Below, in pieces: positions 1 through 10,919 of a stretch of DNA of 64,000 bases (position 1 is its first letter; each line of letters starts with the position of its first letter). This DNA is from Adiantum capillus-veneris (lineage: Eukaryota; Streptophyta; Polypodiopsida; Polypodiales; Pteridaceae), in contig CM043943.1 of NCBI GenBank assembly GCA_014529385.2, forward strand, positions 102,768,355 through 102,832,354, written 5' to 3'. Below the pieces are notes generated by a model that did no database searches, was not told the origin of the DNA, and was given only the letters and a program-made list of their open reading frames with translations. Made by a program: the position numbers and the translations under genes.

Positions 1-599
1 CCTTTTCCCTACTAGTCTTTGGTCGGACTAGTGCCATACTTAGCAATTGGAACTAGATAATATATGATAATAATATAGCGACTCCAATTTATCATGACTT
101 CAATTAGACGGTTTTTGTAAGGATATGGGTATTTATACCCTAAGAATTGAATTTCCTACTCTCTAATAAAACATTATTACTAGCTTGATCCACCCAATCC
201 AAAGGGATGGGTCGGGGCTCTCAGCTCCTAAATTGGTGAAGCATCTACATATTTACATATAATCCATATACTGTAATCATTGACCACCCTCGAGCAGGTG
301 TGGAATTTCAAGTTATCTGTATCTTGCAAAATCGGAGTATTGTATAATAACCACCATGACGACATTGTTCATAGATTTGAGGTGACTCATCAACCAAAAT
401 CATGAGATGTCAGGTATGTAGTTTTCATGGCACCTCATCTCCTCCCTGGAGGACCCCTTTATCATACAACAATTGGGTATTCTTACATCTAAACCCGGTT
501 CAACAATTACAGATGGGTAATCTAGCATCTAAACCTTTTCCACACAATACATGTGATTGAGCTATAAACATTGAAATTTTTAGGAAGCATTTACTACAA
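1..599. other. No gene seen
   Basis: AT-rich sequence without a convincing reading frame or recognisable element. It lies upstream of a candidate PLE 3' tail and could be the 3' untranslated part of an upstream element cut by the window edge, but I cannot align it to the other copies. Confidence 0.4.
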
Positions 600-670
600 T
601 TGGTGGGGGATTGGTCTACTTGGTGGACCATCCTCCACCAAATGGATCTCTCCTCTAGGATGGGGGAGGG

Positions 671-671
<1 letters not shown>
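600..671 (+). mobile_element. Candidate 3' terminus of an upstream PLE
   Basis: A perfect 7-bp stem (TGGTGGA at 621-627 with TCCACCA at 634-640, loop of 6) is followed by a G-rich segment reading GGATGGGGGAGGG and then directly by (CA)n. PLE-2 has the same order before its (CA)n, with GGAATGGGTGGGCG. I infer that this is the tail of another family member whose body lies left of the window. No coding homology is visible upstream, so the call rests only on the terminal architecture. Confidence 0.4.

Positions 672-731
<60 letters not shown>
672..731. repeat. (CA)30 microsatellite
   Basis: Sixty bases of pure CA. It separates the candidate upstream PLE tail from the PLE-1 region. Confidence 0.95.
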
Positions 732-732
<1 letters not shown>

Positions 733-1220
733 CTACATGGGCAGAAGATAATGTCCCATTCTCTCATACCTACTGACTTATTGCACTATTTTGTGCAACT
801 TCGGACTTGGCGTTTACCTAGCTTGCTCTAACTCATAGTATCCATAAGACACTTAGAGAGTATCATAATGTTCTATGGCAAGGTCTTGGTTTGATCATTA
901 GCAATTACTTGAAGGAGCTTCTCTTTCATTAATAGGGTTAGTTGAGTCCCCATTGGTTGACTTGAAGTTACATTAATGCCCTCACACACAAGCATGCATC
1001 CCAATTGGCATACATCGACCCTACCGCAGTTTCAAGTGGTACATTGTCTTGAATATTATGTGGGAAGGAGGATCACTATTGATGGCTACTGCAAGCAATA
1101 TCCAGATGATTTGATACAGAAAGCCTCGAATATAAATGGGTTTAAACAGTGGTGGTTAAAAACTTCTTTTCCTTTTTTCCTTATTGGTTTGTTAAAAGTA
1201 TTATCTGGCATAAAAATGTA

Positions 1221-2060
1221 TCAAAATTTTGAAAGAGGGTATATGACAACCTCCTGTGAGGACAGATGTCATGATGTAAAACTGGTTTTTTTTGAAAAAA
1301 GAAAGGAGTTACAAACATAATGTTGCCGGAATTTTTTGGTTATAGTTACAAATTGGAATGCTAACTTACAAAGAGATATGAATGGCCCTAAGGCAACATG
1401 TAGTAGAATATCTAAAAAGCATAAGCTCATGTGTGTAATCATTGGTTGTTTGATGATTAAGGTCTAACATTCAATATATAAAAGAGTTGGAATGAGTATG
1501 GGACAAGCTCCTGTGAGGACATAGGTCATTAGATAAGAAGTTTTCTTTGAAAAGATAATAATAGTTGTACAAACAGAATGCTGCCGAATATTTCACAAGC
1601 TAGATGTACTTATAAAGAATAGGGCTGACTTATGAACCATAGAGCTAAGGATGCCCATAAGGCAACAACTAGTGTAAATTCTAAGAATACTAAACTCAGG
1701 TGTGTAACCATTGGTTTTTTTTGATTACTACCTAGCATTTAAAAGTGTGAAGGAATGTATATGCCAACTTCCTTGGTGAATAGATGTCATATAAGAATGC
1801 TAAATTTTGTGAATTGATATAGAAAGTAGCGAGTACAATTGTTTTTGTAAGCAAGAAGTTTTTTTTCCTTAGCTACTTTTCATTAAGATTATTATCTAAG
1901 AATGGAGTAATGATTTCAATGGGGATATATGACAAACCTCTTATGAGGACATATATCATTGTATAAGATGGTATTTTTGGAAAAGTGAACGGTTTTTCAA
2001 ACCAAATTCTGCCAAAATTTTCACAAATTAGATTTAACTTGGAAAGTGTACTTAGAAACC
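1221..2060 (+). repeat. Degenerate ~170-290-bp repeats in PLE-1 5' region
   Basis: Four imperfect copies of a block recur at about 1245, 1505, 1765 and 1935. The block starts near CTCCTGTGAGGACA, continues through a T/A-rich stretch to ACAAACANAATGCTGCC, and is followed by a GGCAACA-containing segment in at least two copies. Two relatives occur at the same place in PLE-3 (21738 and 22080), so this is an internal feature of the subfamily. Similar repeat blocks upstream of coding regions can act as promoters or RNA structures, but no function can be read from the sequence. Confidence 0.6.
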
Positions 2061-2158
2061 ATAAAGATAGGGCTGCCCTTATGGCAACATCTAGTATAGT
2101 GTCTAAGAATGCTCAACTCATAAGTTTAACCATTGATGACAAACATGGATATAGGCAG

Positions 2159-2365
2159 ACAGCTAGGATGAGCATCACTCAAGATGTATTTAAGCTACAA
2201 CAGATTTGGGACAAGCTCATGGCAGCCCATAAAGGAAAAAAGCGAACCAAGCCGATAGCAATTAGAGACCCCATCTCCAAACCTTGTAAACCTATAAAAA
2301 ATTTCACAGACCGTAATCGACCCTACTTACATAGACAAGCCAAGGAGAACATAACATATAAATAG
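2159..2365 (+). pseudogene. PLE-1 exon-2-like block (RPYLHR motif)
   Basis: The block starts after a plausible 3' splice site (ATAGGCAG). It is a basic segment beginning T-A-R-M and containing DRNRPYLHR. The same order (T-x-R-M, then R-x-RPYLHR) is seen in PLE-2 at 10678-10824 and in PLE-3 near 22323-22510, so this small block is a conserved coding part of the family. In PLE-1 the frame runs to a stop at 2363-2365, with no obvious 5' splice site at the position used in PLE-2. The function is unknown; the basic composition suggests nucleic-acid contact, which is inference. Confidence 0.5.
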
Positions 2366-2830
2366 GAGTATGGTTGGGGCCCAGGGTGTGACAACGATAA
2401 CAAGCAGTGGGGATTATTTAATATACCTGTCACCCATTTAGTGCAAATTAATTCTAATTAATTATACTTGTGGTTGGTTGGCAGGTAAAGATCCGCGCTT
2501 TCATCTACTAGGAGTTCCGGCTAAAAGCTCTTACTTTTTCATGTATCGAAGTATCTTGTAATAAGTTTTATATAAAAAAGATTGTACTTTGCTTTGGTCT
2601 TTACACAACATGGTAAGTGCAAACAGTATTTAAGTTCTCTCAGTATATGATTCTAAATGATGGGATTTTTCAATCAAACACACACACAATTTTCCCAGGA
2701 TACCTTTGGTTGGGTATCCATCATATACTAAGGAAACTTAGTAAGGTTTGTTTCGTGAAAAATAATTGTTGGCTTATTAATTGTATTGTGATTTATTCAT
2801 GCTTTTTGGATTCCATCTCTCACCCGTCTG
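2366..2830 (+). other. Non-coding part of PLE-1 (possible intron)
   Basis: AT-rich spacer between the RPYLHR block and the main PLE-1 reading frame. It aligns with 22540-23085 of PLE-3. PLE-3 carries about three tandem copies of a roughly 55-bp unit (aagcagtggagatttcttga...) here, where PLE-1 has one. It may correspond to the intron seen in PLE-2, but exact borders are not clear. Confidence 0.4.
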
Positions 2831-5800
2831 GGATATGGAATAGAAGAAGGCATTCCTATTCCACCCATTGGTGCCCAATGTATAATTTCTTGTTTCAAAG
2901 GTGTGGAATTTCACAAAAAATTGATGGACTTTGAAAAACAAGCTTTAAGCACCCACTCTATATCGGTATTAAACACTGCTTCTATAAATGACTGCCTCTC
3001 CTTGTTGATTCTTTCCAGAAAAGAGAAGGATAAGCTTCTAGAGGCCTTTAATAACTTCTTAGCTAAGCTACCCATTATTGACGTATAAAATAGTTCAGAT
3101 CTTGATTTTTATTTTACTTCTCTACCCACTATTGTAAACAAGTTATATTTTATCAATAACCTTCCAGCAGTGCCTATAGAAATCAAGCACTCAGAAAAGG
3201 TGATTAATCCCCTTATTGATCTAGACCTAATGGAGGAAGAAGAGAAGGAAGCTCTCAACTTCTTAGCAGATGCAAATAGTGTATCCCCCAAAAGAGCAGT
3301 TTCTAAACTCTTTTCAGAGGTAATCCCTTTACTACCACCCAGGCACGTTGAGCTGGATGCTATTCGACTTGAACATAAGCTCTGGGATTATGAAATTTTA
3401 AACCATCGGGCACCTTTTACAATTTCCTCTCTAGGGTTATTGTGTAGTATTCCCACGGACATTGTTGAGCAGTGTAAAACTTTAGCCTTACACTCCAAGC
3501 ACCTTTTGGCACAAGATGTTCTCTTCGAGCTTAAACAGGTCAAATTATCCAATGTCGATGGCAAAAAGTGCCCAAGCTCTTCAATCATTGCTCGCACCAA
3601 GGGACTCTCTCTTATGGATAGGGCTAAGGGCTAAGGATCAAAAATGGTTTCTAAGAAACTGTTGGAATTCATATAGACGTTTCCTTAAATGCCAGTGCAA
3701 AAGGGTGGATCCAAACATCATTTGTTCCTCTTCAATCATTTGGTTTGATCAATTTTTGTGGTATGTTTTCCAGAATTTACCAAGGTTTTTTCAATTTTCA
3801 TCTAGACCTGCCCAGGTTTATGCCTTTATTGCATGGGTGGCTTCGTTTCCAACTGAATTAAGGCATGCGATAATCATCTATTATCAGTTTCATGAACACA
3901 TGCTAGAAGCAGCTAAAGGATTGGTCCTATACACACGTGGGATGCCACTTCTTCAAAAGCTACACAACACACCTGTTTCCAATACAATCGAAACCCTACT
4001 CAAACCTCCCAAAGGCAAGGAGCAACTAAAGAAGATCACACACACACCAAGCAACATGGCGTCAACAAGCAAGAAGCCAAGGCAATTCAGAGGATCTGAA
4101 GATTATGGGGATACTCCCAAAGCACTTGAATACCCAAATTTCGAAGACCAGGTACGTCTACTTATCACAAGAAATAATGGATTTGAACGCAATGCTAAGA
4201 TGCATGAAAGATTTGTTGACATATTGTTTTGTAACAAATTTATGGACTTTATTAATCCTCATAAGTTTTTTCAAACGTTGATAAATGATTTTCACATTAA
4301 TAAAGAACTGTCTGAGATGAGGATTTTCTTTGGTTGGAAATATACAAAAAACTTGAACCATACTCTATACAAACCATCTTCTCTGTTTGCCCAAGAAATT
4401 GATGAAACACAAACATGTGGGTGTTTAACTCATAAAAGGTTTTCCAACTTTTTGGTTGACTTAGAACCTTTTGGAAGACATGTTATCACCACTAACCCTA
4501 GCATAGCTAGACATAAAACTTTCCAAGAGTTTATCAAGAAAGGGTTAAATCACATACCATTAATACCGATAAACCCTAAGTCAATAATAAAAGAACTTAG
4601 CAATGTGTGGAAGACATTATGTAACCTTTTAGGATGTGAGGATAGTAAAACTCATTACAATTATATCCAAGGTTCAGTTAATGAAATTTTTTCCCAAAGA
4701 TTTCCCTTTTATAGGCAAAACCAAACTCCCTGGTACAAGAACACAGATTTGATGGATGAAATAAAATATATTTTACAATTTTTATTTATATGCGGACTTG
4801 ATAAATCTTCACAAACTCCAGTATTCATATGTAAGAAACTCATTCAATTAACAACAAAGAAAAGGCTAGAAAGCCCCGAATTCCGTCTTCTTTCTTCACA
4901 AGAGGAGGAAATTTGCCAGGCCATAGGATCTTATACCCAAGAGATTGGGCTAGATACACCATCTATGTCCTCTCTCCCATATCTTATGGGAAATTTTAAA
5001 ATCCATAAAATGAATTTCAGATGGATCACTAATGCGCATAATTGTGTAGTTACTCCTGCTACAACCATAATCACTAAATTACTCAAAGGACTAATACAAG
5101 GGTTTACAGAGTACACCGAAACTATACATAAAAAGATACAATTGTTTTCTGGAACACACACTAATGGATATTGGATGATTAATAATCAATACAATTTTTT
5201 GATTAATCTACCAAAGCGTGTTACAAACATTCATTCCTTTGATATAACATCTTGTTATGAGGCTATCCCTCATAAAGGCACGCATGGTCTGCTCGAGGTT
5301 CTAGAAAACATTGTTAAACTCATAAAAACTATGAAATATCTTGGATTTAAGAAATGCTGCAAACAAATTGTGCTTACCAAAAAGAAAAGAGAAGTGGTCT
5401 GGACATTTAGTATTTACATAACATCAATGAGTTTGTTCTTGATAATTGATTTACAAAATTAGGCACACATAGAAGGGTATACCAATGGGATATAACTGTT
5501 CACCATTATGGTGTAATCTATATTTATCATGGTATGAAATTGAGTACATAAAAAAGCTATCTTGGCTTACACAATTTGATATGATGAAGGCATTCTTATG
5601 TTCATGGAGGTTTATGGATGATTTTCTATTTGTTTATAATCCATTTATTTCACAATGTTTAAATCACCAAAAACCCTTGTCCCAAGAGGACCCCTTTACA
5701 ATTTACCCTTTGGACATTATTGGATTAAAGCCACACACAAGACATAGTGTACGATTCAATTGAGGAGAGTATGTAACATACACCGCATGGAAAAAAGATA

Positions 5801-6129
5801 AGTTACCATGCCCTAATGTGTCATTTATTCATGCAACTAGTAATCGGCCAAAAAAGATGGCATTCAATGTATGCATATCACAAGTTCGTCCCATATTATA
5901 TAATGCATCCCAAGAATCGTATGCGGTAAAAGATTTAAATAAACCAATCTCTATGTTTGTAGAAAATGGGTTCAAAAAAGAGAAGATAATTACATGTATT
6001 ACTAATTTCATCGAGGGAAATCAATTCCCAAGCATTAGATTTACCATCAATACCTTAAAACAGAGAAACCTTGATATTGTAGTGATCAAAGATCAAACTT
6101 TTGATCTAAATGATTGTATTATCCATTAG
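2831..6129 (+). pseudogene. PLE-1 polyprotein: N-terminal domain plus PLE reverse transcriptase
   Basis: The family protein would copy element RNA into DNA at the target. The frame opens at 2831 and runs to 3634, with one TAA at 3086-3088 where PLE-3 has a Gln codon. A 7-bp duplication (gctaagg) near 3625-3637, absent from PLE-3, shifts the frame into the long ORF ending at 5462. The N-terminal domain has LEHKLW, IARTKG and SSIIWFD motifs shared with PLE-2. Then come an RT N-terminal signature (KGLNHIP, near 4540), HKMNFRWIT (near 5010), SFDITSCYEAIP (near 5240), GIPMGYNCSP (5476) and RFMDDF (about 5608). Two frameshifts precede motif B. A TGA at 5761-5763 interrupts the thumb, whose NRPKK...NGF block continues to 6129. 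No GIY-YIG or other endonuclease is visible. Confidence 0.7.
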
Positions 6130-6230
6130 ATACAGAATGTTGTATTAGTGTATATGAAATTATAATTGAGGTTTATGACATCGTGTTTTAAAATATTGTT
6201 ATGTAATATATTATTTAATACAATTGTCTA

Positions 6231-6263
6231 AGTATGGTTCAATTATGAGGGGATTTTCATACT
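6231..6263 (+). terminator. 3'-terminal hairpin of PLE-1
   Basis: AGTATG (6231-6236) pairs with CATACT (6258-6263) across a 21-base loop that contains GAGGGGA. It ends 5 bases before the (CA)n. Its place matches hairpins at the ends of PLE-2 and PLE-4. A role in RT recognition or RNA 3'-end formation is inference. Confidence 0.45.
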
Positions 6264-6268
6264 AAAAA

Positions 6269-6286
6269 CACACACACACACACACA
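6269..6286. repeat. (CA)9 junction between PLE-1 and PLE-2
   Basis: A short CA tract directly joins the PLE-1 3' UTR to the 5' end of PLE-2 (aaatagcttgag). The same 5' end follows the (CA)n of PLE-2 at 14481. Confidence 0.9.
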
Positions 6287-6371
6287 AAATAGCTTGAGTT
6301 CTTTCTTCTGACTCTTCTATCACAAGGGACAAAAAGAAGCAGGGCTGATAAGTATTTTTGGAGCACCTCAT

Positions 6372-6887
6372 CTACATCTCTATTAAACCGCCCATTACGT
6401 GATCACACAAACAGCTATCGCAGTAATAGCAGGTGTTTGGGCGCTTTGTTAAAGGCAAGATACGTGTCGCCAAGACAAACCCATACTCCCATGTGCGTGG
6501 AGTACAGTTAAAATAACCTCTTAACTGATGACCATAACTTCGATACAAAAAGATCTTTTGAGATGGAAGGAATTGGGCTAGCAGGTATAACCGCTCTGAA
6601 AAACCTGGCTTCATTGAATGTTCTATGTAATAATACTGTGGCCCTAGGCCCAGAGCCTCTGTAATCATCGCCAATCTGATATTGTTCCTAAAATGCTCGC
6701 GACCCCAAAGGGTTACACGAGTCACTCGATTTTTGTATGACCACCATTTAGTCTGGGAAACAGAGGTTCCTAATTGTGGGAATAGATATAGTTCATAATG
6801 GAGTAAAGTTGCTCTCCGTGTAGAGTCACTTGATTGATAAAGGTGTGCTTTTGCTATGGAAAAAAGCAGTTCTTGATTGTAGGCCAT
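6372..6887 (-). CDS. Antisense 171-codon ORF, unknown, possibly non-coding
   Basis: An open frame on the strand opposite to the RT, starting MAYNQELLFSIAKAH and ending in a Cys-rich stretch (CYYCDSCLCDH). The same frame is open in PLE-2' (14567-15082). The two copies differ at about 16 bases, and roughly 13-14 of these change the amino acid. That is the ratio expected without purifying selection, so either the ORF is not translated or both copies have been free to drift. Antisense or accessory ORFs occur in some PLEs and terminal retroelement arrays, but I recognise no family here. Confidence 0.3.
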   Translation of the reverse strand: MAYNQELLFSIAKAHLYQSSDSTRRATLLHYELYLFPQLGTSVSQTKWWSYKNRVTRVTLWGREHFRNNIRLAMITEALGLGPQYYYIEHSMKPGFSERLYLLAQFLPSQKIFLYRSYGHQLRGYFNCTPRTWEYGFVLATRILPLTKRPNTCYYCDSCLCDHVMGGLIEM

Positions 6888-7099
6888 TTTTTAACTTTTG
6901 TGATATGCAAACATGTGGATATGTATATTACTTTTGTACAGTTACTCCTTACTGTTACCTTGGATTGGTTTATATATTAGTGTCTTCTGGCTTTCATAGA
7001 CTCACCTTTTGACTTTGAATCGGAATTGGAAGTATGAATTACTCACAAAATAGTGTTGTTAATATGCAGTATATCGTACACTGTTGAGTTCCTTGCTGG

Positions 7100-7530
7100 T
7101 ATACTGTACCCCAGTTGTTGGATGCATGACATAAGTCGAGTATAAGGGTTTGTGGATTTTGTATTGGGATGTGTGGGATAAACCTGAGCCAGGTTCAAAA
7201 AGCTCGATAGTCGTTTTGAACCAGGTATCGACTGCATTGGTGTTTCTAATTGGTATACATTATGTGACTAGATATATATTTGACTTGACCTTTCTTTAAG
7301 GTAAATAAACATCTCTATATATTGTACCCCAGTTGTTGGGTGCATGACATATGCCGAGTATTAGGGTTTGTGGATTTTGTATTGGGATGTGTGGTTAAAC
7401 GTGAGCCAGGTTCAAAAAGCTCGATAGTCGATTCGAACCGGGTATCGACGGCATTGGCGTGTCTAGTTGGTATACATTATGAGACTAGATATTTTATGAC
7501 TTGACCTTGCTTTAAGGTAAATAGCATCTC
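7100..7530 (+). repeat. Two 218-bp tandem repeats upstream of PLE-2 promoter
   Basis: Two copies begin at GTACCCCAGTTGTTGG (7106 and 7324). Each contains GAGCCAGGTTCAAAAAGCTC followed by a near-palindromic GAACCxGGTATCGAC block, and each ends in CATCTC with a TATA-like run (tctatatatt in the first, tctatatac in the second). The repeat is also doubled in PLE-2' with the same period, so duplication predates the array. It looks like a duplicated promoter module. Confidence 0.75.
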
Positions 7531-7550
7531 TCTCTCTCTCTATATACACC
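7525..7550 (+). promoter_or_regulatory. Candidate PLE-2 promoter (CT-rich patch plus TATA box)
   Basis: An uninterrupted CT run (7528-7540) leads into TATATACACC (7541-7550), the usual plant layout of a pyrimidine patch and TATA box. Transcription would start near 7575, before both candidate start codons (7793 and 7911). In PLE-2' the box reads TTTATACAC (15732). Confidence 0.5.
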
Positions 7551-7910
7551 CTGTAGCGTATTTTTTACTGCCTCTCTGTTGTGTTGGGCTGCCTGCAACA
7601 CGCTTTTGCCTGCGCTAGGGTTGAGGTGGCAGGTGAGTGTCGCTGCAAATACTGAGGTGAGTTAATCAAGGTCAGAACAGATCTTCAACTGGGATTATCC
7701 CTGAGTATCTGGCCCGTATGGGTGTTGTCTAATTCTATAGCTGGTCCGTGTCAGTGGCGGATCTGCTTCCGATTTGCTTCAGCAAAGTATAAATGCCGCC
7801 TAAAATTGTGAGTACTAGCGTACTCTTACTCACTTGGCATCGTGCTGTATTCACTTGTGTGCATTCTATACTGTGTGGGTTAGTAGATATTTTCTACTGT
7901 GTGCTCAATC

Positions 7911-7967
7911 ATGCCCAAAAAGAACGAGAAGGAGACTGTAAACGCCTCATCGTCTCCCAATCTACAG
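7911..7967 (+). CDS. PLE-2 candidate first coding exon (19 codons)
   Basis: ATG at 7911 opens MPKKNEKETVNASSSPNLQ and ends exactly at CAG followed by GTTATA, a usable 5' splice site. The exon ends in phase 0 and joins in frame to the block at 10678. The lysine-rich start could help nuclear import (inference). PLE-2' has the same exon at 16097-16153 with six base changes, most of them non-synonymous, so conservation gives no support. A second candidate start is the ATG at 7793 (MPPKI followed by GTGAGT, also phase 0). Only RNA evidence could decide which is used. Confidence 0.4.
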
Positions 7968-10677
7968 GTTATATAAAAAATTCTTTGTCTTGCATTTGGG
8001 AATCTCTGTGTAGCTTCGCTTAGACCGGTTTTTGGAATTTAAAAAAAAAACCCAGGTATTTTGTTTCCGGATATTTAACCTAATGCTATTATGTCATATA
8101 TTATTCTGAAGCTTTGCTGATAAAAAGATTTGAATGGTTTTTTTTTAAAAACCAGTAATATAGAGTTAGGAAAAATGGAAATTTGTTCCGGATACTTTAC
8201 TTACAGGTCTTTGGGAGTTATTGTTAGTGCGAGTACATTTCTGTTCTGTGACAGTTTGGTATTTATATACTTCTGTGACTAATGATGGTCGTTGTCGTAA
8301 AATAAACAAAAAATTGAGTTGTAACCTGGTTTTGGAAACTGAGTGAATGGCTCATTTAAACTAAGTACTGCCTGGATTCTTGTGAATAATGGTAGTAGTA
8401 TGCCTGGTTGCCGTATACAGTGCTGTAAAACTGGTTCTCTGATGAAAAATCTGTTTTTTTCAAAAATGGGGAGACTGCCAGGTAAGAGGCTGTTTTGCTA
8501 CTGAGGAAAGAGTACTGTATGTTACTTATTAGAAAGGAATTGCATATTGGGGTGATGATGTTATGATTCGGTTAAAACACTGCTCAATAGATGAAATGAA
8601 CTCTTGTAAATTAAAAAAAACCAGAAATTCACAAAAAAATGAGCTGTAATGATCATATAATGTTGATTAGATATTTTGGTTTATGGCTTCACTAATTTAT
8701 TGCTGTCCATTGGGTAAAATGACAGTCACTTGAAAAATTTACTCTCTAGTTTGGGTTCCTATTCCATTAGATCAGCGGTACACTTGCTTGAGGGCACTTA
8801 ATACAGGTTTCGGAAAAGGTGTCCTGACTTCTGTTATTGATTTGGTAGTATGTAGTATCTCATAACCATGTGAAGGAGTAAAGGTTTGGTTTTAGAAATT
8901 GACTTAACCATTTTTTACCATACTACATCTCCTACTTGTAAGATAGAACTTGTTTTTTGAGGTGATACTTATCTCACTGAATCGGCTAAAAAGCTATTTT
9001 ATATTTACTTCGTACTAGCTTCTGTTATGTTTCTCTTTTTCTTATTCGTGATAATGCTAAGAGTTGCTACACATCCGGTATTGAATATGAGTGGCAATAC
9101 ATACTCGGATTGTATAGGGGCAGCACATACAGGATTGATTAAGCTGGTTCCAAGATACTTGTTTTTTTTCACATACGATGATGTTTTTTGATAATGTTCG
9201 GTGACTTACCATTACTTCAACAGGGAGATTGAGTTCTATAGGGCTTGGTTGGGTTTGAACCTCGGCTATTCTATAAAATTTGCTGGTCTTCATTTGCTGG
9301 CTTCCTAAAAATACTCAAAGTATATAAGAGCTAACTCTAACCTAGCATCTTGCATTATATACAATAGTGCTTCTAGAAGTTGGTTATAAAGGCCTCGGTA
9401 TTATAAGGAAAGTCATATAAACTCCCTTTATACTCATCTTTTCTGGTTTTTCTTATGTCGTATCTGTTTCAGACCAGGTCTAAGTCTGATCGAAGGACTG
9501 ACTCACCTAGGGCTTTATGTTTTTTAATAAAAACAATAGTATATTTTTGGCTAGGGATACAGTATAACAGACATGACATGATAAGCATTGCTATTTCTTG
9601 AGAAATATAGTCTTTTTATATATATATATATAAAATATATAAATCTTAACAGGGGGAGTGTACTCAGATTTATAAATTTGTAAAAATCTTAAATGATCCT
9701 TTTTGAAGATATCTCAGGGTGATTTTAAAATCGGTTCTTAAAGTAGGATCTGTTCTAAATGTTTTCAAACCACAAGGATGAGGTTGTCCTTAATTGAGCT
9801 GGGTTTTGGCTTGAGATTAACTTTACCTACCGACAATGAGTGAAATTCTCTCCTATCAAATCAAAAAAGAAGTTTTTCGTTTCTCCAAAAAACTTTAGTG
9901 TAGCAAAAGATGTTTTAAAAAAAAAGAGAGATATATATATATTAAATTGAGGAATAAACAGATACATAGTTGCTTTATGGGTGTTCAATTTCCTTTATCA
10001 GATTGGCAAAAATGCCAAAGAAAGGTTTATTTCAAAATTGAACAATATACTTGTTAAGAACTATATGTTTTTTTAAGGTGACATGGATAACAACTGGGAT
10101 GCCCTGCATCACCTGCGTACAGTCACATGCTAACGAATTGTTTTCTTGTGGCTATGGGTGTAGGTGAGGGCTACCTTCCTTGATTAAATTGTCTAGTTCT
10201 TAACAAATGGAGGATATCTTAGTGTGACGCAAATTATCCCAGACTTTGGGTTTATGGATTCTTGAACTATATCTTGTTATCTTCATTAACTTGTACAAAA
10301 TTTATTTTCAACTGCAAATAAATTATTGTGCAATGCCATTGTACTTTTCTGGAATTTTTGGTCTGTGAACAGCTAGTGTTCGTTTGCGTATATTTATATA
10401 GATTTAAAACTGCTACACACACAATAAACACAAAAGGGAGATTGACTTGTCTGTTGGTCTCTCTCAGACTATGATTCTAGAATCTTTCGCCTATGATAGT
10501 ATAATGATTATACTCTTATAGGCTGGGGTGCTATCACACAGTCTCTGTGTTTTTTTAAACCTGACTGGTGATGAGGTTGCTAACACTACCATACCACTTT
10601 TTATTTTTTTATTTATATTTATTTTTCACTCTTGTTAGATATTATCATTTACTTTATTTATTACTTCTGTTTACCAG
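7968..10677 (+). other. Candidate 2.7-kb intron of PLE-2; no gene in it
   Basis: It begins GTTATA and ends TGTTTACCAG, with a T-rich stretch (atttttttatttatatttattttt) before the 3' splice site. It contains many poly-A/T runs but no convincing ORF. Almost all of it (to 10420) is repeated in PLE-2'. PLEs unusually retain spliceosomal introns in genomic copies, so an intron here is not against retrotransposition, although its length is unusual. Confidence 0.35.
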
Positions 10678-10824
10678 GTCGTGGGAAAGCTCACTACAAG
10701 AATGAAAGTCTGCTCTGACCCTGAAAAAAGAGCTATGATTTCAGAAAAACTTCGTCTAGCTAAAGATATAGAAAAAACCTTCCCTTGTGTCTCTTATAGG
10801 GCTCGGCCCTATCTACATAGGGCT
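10678..10824 (+). CDS. PLE-2 exon 2 (RPYLHR motif)
   Basis: Forty-nine codons between a 3' splice site (TTTACCAG) and a 5' splice site (GCT followed by GTAAAA). The product begins VVGKLTTRM, is rich in charged residues, and ends in RARPYLHRA. The T-x-R-M and RPYLHR motifs recur in PLE-1 and PLE-3, supporting coding status. Both splice junctions are phase 0: the upstream one joins the 19-codon exon, and the downstream one joins ATT GTT CCC at 10920 in the frame of the main ORF. Confidence 0.5.
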
Positions 10825-10919
10825 GTAAAATTCAAAAAGATGTAACTGGTTGCTTTTGTTCCTCCGGTCTAGACTCCTCGTCCTAGAAGTTGGAATTCTA
10901 ACTTATGATATTTTTGCAG
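10825..10919 (+). other. Candidate 95-bp intron of PLE-2
   Basis: GTAAAA...TTTTTGCAG, with in-frame stop codons inside (TAA at 10843). Removing it joins exon 2 to the main ORF in phase 0. I also tested a donor at 10842 by reading frames; it gives no in-frame junction with the available acceptors. Confidence 0.5.

Larger units (their letters stand above)
732..6268 (+). mobile_element. Penelope-like retroelement PLE-1 (degraded)
   Basis: A degraded retroelement between two (CA)n tracts. Its left edge is taken as the end of the first tract and is uncertain. It contains a repeat-rich 5' region, an exon-like block with the RPYLHR motif shared with PLE-2 and PLE-3, an N-terminal domain, an RT and a short 3' UTR ending in a hairpin and (CA)9. 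The RT has PLE hallmarks: a DITSCYEAIP motif A, GIPMGYNCSPLWCNLYL motif B and FMDD motif C. The coding region is broken by a TAA, a 7-bp duplication, at least two frameshifts and a TGA, so this copy is dead. It is closer to PLE-3 than to PLE-2. Confidence 0.75.

Noticed and set aside
500-831. Reading frames of Cys-Val or His-Thr repeats here and at 14313-14566, 18486-18847, 19573-19960, 25773-26085 and 59867-60184
   Set aside because: They are translations of (CA)n and (CT)n microsatellites, open only because the repeat lacks stops.
6287-10420. Hammerhead ribozyme in the PLE-2 5' region, as known for some Penelope pseudo-LTRs
   Set aside because: CTGATGA strings at 6519 and 8437 are not followed by a correctly placed CGAAA and cleavage triplet, and no three-helix fold is apparent.
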